From an uncultured Oscillospiraceae bacterium (GTDB lineage Bacteria; Bacillota; Clostridia; Oscillospirales; Oscillospiraceae), in the NCBI GenBank assembly GCA_905233785.1, contig CAJOCV010000071.1, forward strand, positions 1-8,636: 8,636 nt of DNA, in the 5' to 3' direction. How positions within the stretch are numbered: position 1 is the stretch's first letter; every line of letters starts with the position of its first letter. The notes under the pieces were generated by a model. The model saw only the letters and a program-made list of their open reading frames with translations. It had not been told where the DNA came from and ran no database searches. Position numbers and translations under genes: made by a program. This document shows positions 3,706 to 8,636 of this stretch, in pieces.

Positions 3706-6525
3706 TCATTCGTATAGCATTAAGTCGGCAAGCGCGAACGAGGTTCCACCACTCACCGCGACGTTGTCCTGTACGAAAAGCGTGAGCTCCTGCACGCCGG
3801 TGAGATCGACCTGGATCGTATATGTATAGTTCGTCGGCGTCAGCCGGTAGGAGGCAAGAAGCTGCTCCCCATTATAGAAGTAGACCGTCGTGTCGAAATT
3901 CGTGGTGTTATAGCTCTTTATCAGACCTGTCCGGCCGGTCAGGGCGGTATATTTTCCGTCCAAAGCGTACTTGGTTCTGACCCAGCTGATTTCAGCGGTA
4001 CCGTTCCAGCGGGCGATCCAGACCTCGAAGCCGTTTCCGAACACTTCGCCGTTGACGCCGGTGTTCCCGTAGCGCGAAGTTTGCCCGTTCATCGAAAGGC
4101 TCCCGTCCAGGCTGAACACGCAGGAATCGCCTTCGTTCCCGGTGTAGCGTTCGTAAGAACTCGGGGAGATCTCGGACAGGACGGCTGCGGGCTGTGCCGG
4201 CGTCGGATCGGTGTCGGTCGCGCCGCTGATGTTGACCGTGACTTCCATGTATCGATTCGCAATGTTCGCCTGCGTATCGTAGTAATAGGCGAAGCTCTCC
4301 GGCAAGATGCTTCCCAGATTGACGCGGCCATTGGCGTCGACGCTTAGCGGGCTATTCTCCGCGTTACAGACCCGGCTGAGATTTGCCGCGCCGACCAGCG
4401 GCATGAGGTCGATGTAGTAGCTGCCGCCGGTTTTGATCGCGGTAACGGAGCCGCCCTGCTGTTTGCCCGGAGCCGTTTGTTGATAGATCAGTTCCGTGTT
4501 CTTGGACAGGTCTAAAGTCGTTAGCTGGTTGTTGCCGCAGTGAATGTCAATTAGCTCCGTGTTGCCGCTGACATCCAAGGACGAAATATAATTGCCGCTG
4601 CAGCTCAAGCCTCTCAGCGAGGTGTTCTGGCTCACATCCAGTGAAGTCAGCTGGTTATTTTGACAGCCCAATTCTTCCAACATTTTATTATTACTGACAT
4701 CCAATGCAGTCAAGAAATTATTTCCGCATACTAGCGCTTCCAGTACAGTGTTTTTACTAATGTCCAGCGTGGTCAGTTTGTTATCGCTGCACGTCAAGTT
4801 ATTTAGTGCAGTATTGTTGCTGACATTCAGGGAGGAAAGCTGGTTCTCATCGCAGTTGATACCTGTCAGTGAGGAATTTTTACTCAAATCCAATGAGGTC
4901 AATTGGTTCCCTCTGCAATCCACGCCAATCAAAGCGGAATTATTGCTGATATTCAAGACTGTCAGCTGGTTGCCGCGGCACCCCAGGTATTCCAAGCTGG
5001 TATTGTTCGAGAGGTCAAGAGACGTCAATGAATTTGCCTTGAGATTCAGCGTTTGCAGCGCAGTATTCGCACTCACATTCAGGGCTGTTAATCCAGCACC
5101 TTCACATTCAAGCACAGATAGCGCGGGGTTCTTGCTCAGATCCAGTGTTCCTAGTGTATTGTCGCTGCAATAGAGCGTTTCCAGGCCGCTAAAGAATGCA
5201 AGGCCGGTCATATCCGATATGGATTTTGACTCGACATTCAAAAAAGTGACCTGCGCCGCCTCTGCCGCAGTCAAACCGTCGGGGTATTGCTCCTGCAATG
5301 CTGCGAGGAAGTTAGCGTCAGGGAAGTTCTCCGGGGTCAGAATGTTATCGGATGCGGGCGTGGGTGTAGGCGTCAGTGTTGGCGTAGGCGTCGGTGTTGG
5401 TGTAGGCGTGGGCGTCGGTGTGGGCGTCGGTGTGGGCGTGGGCGTCGGTGTGGGCGTCGGTGTGGGTGTAGGCGTAGGCGTTGTCCCAGCCGCGGCCGTC
5501 GATGCCGGCGCGGGCGTCGGGGAGGACGCCGTTGTGGGCGTCTCGTCCTCATCGTTGAAGCTCACGGCTTCCAGCAGATCGGAAGCGCTCGGCTGCGCGG
5601 CAAGCTCCACGATCGCGGTCGGCGTCGGCGAGGGAAGGGCTTCACGGCTCTCAATGACAGCCTCGGTCACGACCGCGGCGGTGCCGACGCCGGCGGTCGC
5701 AAGCAGCGCGGCGATCAGCTGCTTGCGGTAGGCGGAGACAAACAGCATCACCGGCGCAAGGCTCTTGCCCATCGAAAGCAGCGCGGAACTCAGCCCCGGC
5801 ATGCCTGAAGCGGCGGTCGAGGCGCTCTTCAGCGTATTCACAAGCTGGCTGAGATGCTGCCACACCAGCGTGACGCTGTGCTGAGAGGGCGTAAAATGCT
5901 CGATGAGCCAGGCGACGGCCTCGCGCAGGCTGAAGCCGGAAATGCCGTAGTAGCGTACGCCGCTGCGCTTCTCTTCCTCTTCGAGCTCCTTCTTGATCGC
6001 CATGCGGCCGTAGTACAGGCGGCTCTTGACGGTGTTTTCGGAGCAGCCCAGCTTGTCTGCGATCTCTTTTACGCTCAGTTCGTCGTAGTAAAAAAGGATC
6101 ATAACGACGCGCTGCGCTTCCGGGAGCTTTTCGATCAGACTGCCTATGTATTTGCGAACCGACTCCCGCTCCGCGATCGCGTCCGGCATGGTGTCCGGAT
6201 CGGCGGCCGGCTCAACGAAGAAATCCTCGTCGTCGATCGAATAGGTCGTTTTGTTTTTCGCCCCGCGGACCTTGTGCAGGCTGATAAAGGTAACCGTCTG
6301 GTTGAGCCAGCTCGCGAAGGCCTCGGGAGCCTGCAGCTTATCCAGATTGCGATAGGCTTGCTCGTAGGCCTCCTGCACGGCGTCCTCCACGTCCTCCGTG
6401 CGCTTCAGGACGGTGCTCGCATGGAAAAACGCCGCCTTGTATGTTGCGTCATACAGCTCCGCAAAGGCGCTTCCGTCGCCGCTGCGCAGCCGTGTAACGA
6501 GTTTACCGATTTCTTGATTGGTCAT
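3706..6525 (-). CDS. ECF-type sigma factor fused to membrane helix, Thr-Pro stalk, LRR and NPCBM-like ectodomain
   Basis: A 939-residue protein joining a transcription factor to a surface receptor. Inside part: sigma-70 region 2 (about 10-90, with EDVEDAVQEAYEQAYRNL) and region 4 (about 122-180, with LPEAQRVVMILFYYDELSVKEIADKLGCSENTVKSRL, given here as contiguous blocks LPEAQRVVM and SVKEIADKLG plus SENTVKSRL), both complete. Residues 190-268 are a linker of unknown role. A membrane helix (about 269-290, LIAALLATAGVGTAAVV) is preceded by Arg-Lys, predicting the N-terminus inside. Outside part: acidic linker, Thr-Pro tract (348-390), LRR cap (396-447), eleven 21-residue LRRs with a Cys ladder (448-678), a beta-like domain shared with the secreted neighbour, and an NPCBM-like domain (about 783-939, ending FALADLMLYE). 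The start has only a weak ribosome binding site, but the upstream stop is 25 nt away, so coupling is likely. No separate anti-sigma gene is seen. I infer that an outside ligand, perhaps a sugar, controls the sigma part, possibly by proteolytic release. Confidence 0.9.
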   Translation of the reverse strand: MTNQEIGKLVTRLRSGDGSAFAELYDATYKAAFFHASTVLKRTEDVEDAVQEAYEQAYRNLDKLQAPEAFASWLNQTVTFISLHKVRGAKNKTTYSIDDEDFFVEPAADPDTMPDAIAERESVRKYIGSLIEKLPEAQRVVMILFYYDELSVKEIADKLGCSENTVKSRLYYGRMAIKKELEEEEKRSGVRYYGISGFSLREAVAWLIEHFTPSQHSVTLVWQHLSQLVNTLKSASTAASGMPGLSSALLSMGKSLAPVMLFVSAYRKQLIAALLATAGVGTAAVVTEAVIESREALPSPTPTAIVELAAQPSASDLLEAVSFNDEDETPTTASSPTPAPASTAAAGTTPTPTPTPTPTPTPTPTPTPTPTPTPTPTPTPTPTLTPTPTPASDNILTPENFPDANFLAALQEQYPDGLTAAEAAQVTFLNVESKSISDMTGLAFFSGLETLYCSDNTLGTLDLSKNPALSVLECEGAGLTALNVSANTALQTLNLKANSLTSLDLSNNTSLEYLGCRGNQLTVLNISNNSALIGVDCRGNQLTSLDLSKNSSLTGINCDENQLSSLNVSNNTALNNLTCSDNKLTTLDISKNTVLEALVCGNNFLTALDVSNNKMLEELGCQNNQLTSLDVSQNTSLRGLSCSGNYISSLDVSGNTELIDIHCGNNQLTTLDLSKNTELIYQQTAPGKQQGGSVTAIKTGGSYYIDLMPLVGAANLSRVCNAENSPLSVDANGRVNLGSILPESFAYYYDTQANIANRYMEVTVNISGATDTDPTPAQPAAVLSEISPSSYERYTGNEGDSCVFSLDGSLSMNGQTSRYGNTGVNGEVFGNGFEVWIARWNGTAEISWVRTKYALDGKYTALTGRTGLIKSYNTTNFDTTVYFYNGEQLLASYRLTPTNYTYTIQVDLTGVQELTLFVQDNVAVSGGTSFALADLMLYE
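4492..5184 (-). repeat. Eleven tandem 63-bp leucine-rich repeat units
   Basis: Within the sigma fusion gene, eleven units of exactly 63 bp encode 21 residues each. The pattern is LxxLxCxxN followed by xLTxLDLSxNTx. The hydrophobic position after the second Leu is Cys in most units, forming a cysteine ladder like that described for Listeria internalin J. Regular length with diverged codons suggests an old, selected array rather than a recent expansion. The central units are clearly poorer in GC than the flanking gene: 21 of 60 bases are G or C in 4681..4740, against 37 of 60 in 6001..6060. Confidence 0.88.
5357..5483 (-). repeat. Hexamer-based Thr-Pro coding repeat with internal 30-bp duplication
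   Basis: About 43 residues of the fusion protein are almost pure Thr-Pro dipeptides, encoded by degenerate 6-bp units (GGCGTC, GGTGTG, GGCGTG and similar on the plus strand). Bases 5409..5438 and 5439..5468 are a tandem 30-bp duplication differing at one base, so part of the tract is recent. Copy-number changes in 6-bp steps would alter stalk length without breaking the frame. The tract separates the membrane helix from the LRR domain and would span the cell wall. Confidence 0.88.
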
Positions 6526-6550
6526 AGTTTTCCCATCTTTCCCGGCATAT

Positions 6551-8482
6551 TTATCCTTCCAAGGGGATCAGGTCAAGGCTCACCGCGTTCACTACGTATG
6601 CAATACATTTTGCTTCATATTCAGCAAATGTCAAGGGCTGATCCGCGGCTGTCTGAGTATAGGGATAGTCCCGCAGCTGATCCATATAAAAGTAAGAACT
6701 GCCCTCCAGAATCCAGGCGCCGAGGAAGTCCAGTCCAACACCGTTAAATCGATACAACGTTGTGCTGCTGGACGTGGCGCCGCTCGATCCGTCATTGCTG
6801 ATCGTGCCGTCCGGTTGCAGGCGATAGCGGTCGCGCTCCCCGCTTTCGAGCACCTTATGCGGCCTGCCGTCCACGAGCGTGTACAGGTCGTAGATCACGG
6901 TGTCATAAAACGCGGAGCCTGTGCTTGAGATCAGCAGCTCGGGGATCCCGTCCCGGTTGACGTCCGTGAACAGATAGCCAAGCTGACCGTCATACCGCGC
7001 AAGCCAGTCGACGCTGGCTTCCCCAATTGCGGTATCCTGGTAACCGGCGGTGATGGCAATGCGGCTTTCCGCATCCGCGGCAAGAAAGCCGCGGTAGACG
7101 TCAAACACCGGGGCGTAAGCGGAAAGCGTTTCCGCGCTGACAGGATCGGAAGAAACGCGGACTTCGGTTTTCGTTTGTTCCAGAAAATCCTTATAGCTTA
7201 GCGAAGCATCCGCAGCGAGGACATCAGTCGTCAGATAGGCCTCCATGCCCGCCGCGCTCTGCTTCCAGGCGGGGGCGTCGATGGGGGTATCGTCCAGCGT
7301 GACGTCAGCCGCAGTTTGCGTCCCCTGGAAATCCCCCTCGTAACGGAAGTAGCCGTACAGCGCGTGCGCGCCGGAGAGATCGTTCGCCGGGATCAGACTG
7401 GCCGTGGCCGTGCTGCTCGTCCACTCGCCGTTCGTGTGCAGCAGCGCCAGATAGTCCGTGCCGAAGAGCGTCAGCCGCCCGATGCGCACTTCGCCCATTC
7501 CGGCCATCGAGCCTTCGATCTCGCCAAGCTTTACGACGATGCCTTCCCGCAGCGTGTAAGCCTCCCCGCTGTAGCGGTCAATATAGTCTCCCACATAATA
7601 TGTCGGGCGGAGGAGCAGCAGCTCCTCGATCCCGTCGCCGTTTATGTCCCGCAGCAGGAAACGGGTGTTGCTGTCCATGCTGCTGTCCAGTACATACTGC
7701 CGGTATGCTGCCAGCGGGTTTACCGGAATGGGCTCCGGCTCGGCGGGCTGGACAAGTACGGGTTCGCTCTCCGGGGCAGAGGCGATCATTAGGGGTGTTA
7801 CAGTCTCGATAAGCCCTGCATTACTTTCCGCGGTGCTCTGTGCAGCAGCGGCGATCACTTCGGACTTTGCGGTCTGAACAAGCGCTGAATTGCTTTCCAC
7901 GCTGCTCTGTGCAGCAGCGGCGATCACTTCGGCCTTCGCGGTCTGAACAAGCGCTGCATTGCTTTCCACGCTGCTCTGTGCAGCAGCGGCGATCACTTCG
8001 GCCTTCGCGGTCTGAACAGGCGCTGCATTGCTTTCCACGCTGCTCTGTGCAGCAGCGGTGATCACTTCGGACTTTGCGGTCTGAACAGGCGCTGCATTGC
8101 TTTCCACGCCGCTCTGTGCAGCAGCGGCAATCACTTCGGGCTTTGCGATCCGAACAGGCGCCGAATCGCTTTCCCCGCTGCTCTGCGCGGTGCCGAGAAG
8201 AAGCTCTTCCGGCTTTTCCTCGACTGGCTGCTTGCCGGTCTGTCGGATCATCTGCTCGATTGATGCCGATTCCGCTTGCGGCAGCTCGGGCGAGAGCGTC
8301 CCCGTGCGAACGGCGACAGCGGCGCCGAGACCGCCGATCAGAATCACCGCGACGGCCAGGCCGGAGATGATCTTAGCCGCGACGCCGCCCTTGGTTTCGC
8401 GCCTGATCGCGTGTGCCGTCGCTTTCGTTGCGACGCGCTTTGTTCCGGAAGAAGCTGTGGCTTTGAGATGCTTGTGTGTCAT
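6551..8482 (-). CDS. Type II membrane protein with 23-residue repeat stalk and D-x-N-x-D-G ectodomain
   Basis: A 643-residue surface protein of unknown function. Residues 1-36 are a basic cytoplasmic tail (MTHKHLKATASSGTKR), followed by one membrane helix (about 37-58, IISGLAVAVILIGGLGAAVAV interrupted by no charged residue). A Glu/Gln-rich linker leads to five near-identical 23-residue repeats (108-222). The ectodomain (about 255-643) holds two motifs of the D-x-N-x-D-G-x-x-E-L type, at 279-288 (DINGDGIEEL) and 507-516 (DVNRDGIPEL), as in calcium-binding loops of FG-GAP/VCBS-like domains. Each is the start of a similar half, suggesting an internal duplication. An ATG at 8500 is also in frame, but 8482 is preferred because AGAAGGAG (8488..8495) lies five bases before it. 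It is 29 nt after the upstream gene and 25 nt before the sigma fusion, so the three are probably co-transcribed. It may be a partner or co-receptor of the sigma fusion; that is inference. Confidence 0.85.
   Translation of the reverse strand: MTHKHLKATASSGTKRVATKATAHAIRRETKGGVAAKIISGLAVAVILIGGLGAAVAVRTGTLSPELPQAESASIEQMIRQTGKQPVEEKPEELLLGTAQSSGESDSAPVRIAKPEVIAAAAQSGVESNAAPVQTAKSEVITAAAQSSVESNAAPVQTAKAEVIAAAAQSSVESNAALVQTAKAEVIAAAAQSSVESNSALVQTAKSEVIAAAAQSTAESNAGLIETVTPLMIASAPESEPVLVQPAEPEPIPVNPLAAYRQYVLDSSMDSNTRFLLRDINGDGIEELLLLRPTYYVGDYIDRYSGEAYTLREGIVVKLGEIEGSMAGMGEVRIGRLTLFGTDYLALLHTNGEWTSSTATASLIPANDLSGAHALYGYFRYEGDFQGTQTAADVTLDDTPIDAPAWKQSAAGMEAYLTTDVLAADASLSYKDFLEQTKTEVRVSSDPVSAETLSAYAPVFDVYRGFLAADAESRIAITAGYQDTAIGEASVDWLARYDGQLGYLFTDVNRDGIPELLISSTGSAFYDTVIYDLYTLVDGRPHKVLESGERDRYRLQPDGTISNDGSSGATSSSTTLYRFNGVGLDFLGAWILEGSSYFYMDQLRDYPYTQTAADQPLTFAEYEAKCIAYVVNAVSLDLIPLEG
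7817..8161 (-). repeat. Five tandem 69-bp coding repeats
   Basis: Five units of 69 bp encode 23-residue repeats with the core AKSEVIAAAAQSSVESNA preceded by PVQT or LVQT. The units are nearly identical at DNA level, especially the middle ones, with a degenerate sixth unit after 7817. The array lies between the membrane helix and the ectodomain, so it probably acts as an extended or helical spacer. High identity points to recent unequal recombination and a length that may differ between strains. Confidence 0.9.
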
Positions 8483-8487
8483 GGGTT

Positions 8488-8495
8488 CTCCTTCT
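8488..8495 (-). promoter_or_regulatory. Ribosome binding site fixing the start of the type II membrane protein
   Basis: AGAAGGAG on the minus strand lies five bases before the ATG at 8482..8480. The in-frame ATG at 8500..8498 has no such site upstream and would place this sequence inside the coding region. The start is therefore set at 8482. Confidence 0.8.
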
Positions 8496-8511
8496 GTCAT
8501 CTTGACATATT

Positions 8512-8636
8512 TTATCCGAAATTACAACGATTACCACCGGATTCCATCTGATCTTCCCATTCTGCGCCGGAAAGCTCGGCGATCGCCTGCTCCGTTCTTG
8601 CGCGCACACGGCGAATTTGCTCTTCCGGGAAGCGCT
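8512..8636 (-). CDS. Partial protein, C-terminal 40 residues
   Basis: An open frame enters from the right edge (codons from 8634) and stops at TAA 8514..8512. It gives 40 residues starting RFPEEQIRRVRARTEQ and ending GGNRCNFG. The composition, with a charged amphipathic helix (IRRVRARTEQAIAEL), looks like a real protein end rather than a chance frame; the other two minus frames here are rich in Arg, Ser and Pro. The stop lies 29 nt before the start of the membrane protein gene, on the same strand, so this is probably the preceding gene of the same operon. Too little is visible to assign a family. Confidence 0.55.
   Translation of the reverse strand, partial: RFPEEQIRRVRARTEQAIAELSGAEWEDQMESGGNRCNFG

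Noticed and set aside
5219..5731. Long plus-strand frame rich in Val-Gly
   Set aside because: It is the complement of the Thr-Pro coding tract; the low complexity keeps stops away on both strands. It lacks a credible start, ribosome binding site or any domain.
7817..8161. Possible CRISPR-like array
   Set aside because: The 69-bp units are directly tandem, in frame and without unique spacers, so they are protein repeats.
7840..8370. Plus-strand frames with repeated Arg/Ser/Phe-rich units opposite the 69-bp repeats
   Set aside because: They are antisense shadows of the 23-residue repeats of the membrane protein, with no start signals.
8483..8500. Upstream in-frame ATG of the membrane protein at 8500
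   Set aside because: The strong ribosome binding site lies inside this six-codon extension and serves the ATG at 8482.
8373..8609. Minus-strand frame overlapping the start of the membrane protein gene
   Set aside because: It is Arg/Ser-rich, overlaps the well-supported gene and the more protein-like tail at 8512..8636, and has no ribosome binding site.

Overview
The window most likely comes from a Gram-positive gut bacterium of the Clostridia (Oscillospirales or Ruminococcaceae type). The reasons are: moderately high GC, strong AAGGAGG-type ribosome binding sites, Rho-independent termination, and large surface proteins with InlJ-like leucine-rich repeats, D-x-N-x-D-G modules and an NPCBM-like domain. 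This taxonomic call is inference from protein style. Every gene I can support lies on the minus strand, so the map is described in transcription order, from high to low coordinates.

Right part (8636 to 3556): the last 40 codons of an unrecognised gene are followed after 29 nt by a type II membrane protein (6551..8482). It has a short basic cytoplasmic tail, one membrane helix, a stalk of five 23-residue repeats, and an ectodomain with two D-x-N-x-D-G-x-x-E-L motifs. After 25 nt comes the most striking gene (3706..6525, 939 aa). It is a complete ECF-type sigma factor (regions 2 and 4) joined in one frame to a membrane helix, a Thr-Pro stalk, eleven 21-residue leucine-rich repeats with a cysteine ladder, and a C-terminal NPCBM-like domain. 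A strong Rho-independent terminator follows.

Middle part (3555 to 1282): a secreted 757-aa protein repeats modules of both upstream neighbours. It has the same LRR cap, LRRs and post-LRR domain as the sigma fusion, a D-x-N-x-D-G module as in the membrane protein, and a short Cys/His-rich tail. The three proteins look like one modular surface family. My reading is a one-protein transmembrane signalling device: an outside LRR/NPCBM sensor physically tied to an inside sigma factor, with two companion surface proteins. This is a hypothesis from domain order; ligand, release mechanism and regulon are not visible.

Left part (1281 to 1): a 337-nt gap holds three phased GCTATCA repeats, a weak hairpin, and an excellent promoter plus palindromic operator for a toxin-antitoxin operon. 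The toxin is RelE/HigB2-like (588..944) and the antitoxin is a NadS/HigA2-like HTH protein (271..585). A structured spacer with nested inverted repeats and an 11-bp hairpin follows, then the first 36 codons of a further conserved-looking gene that runs off the window.
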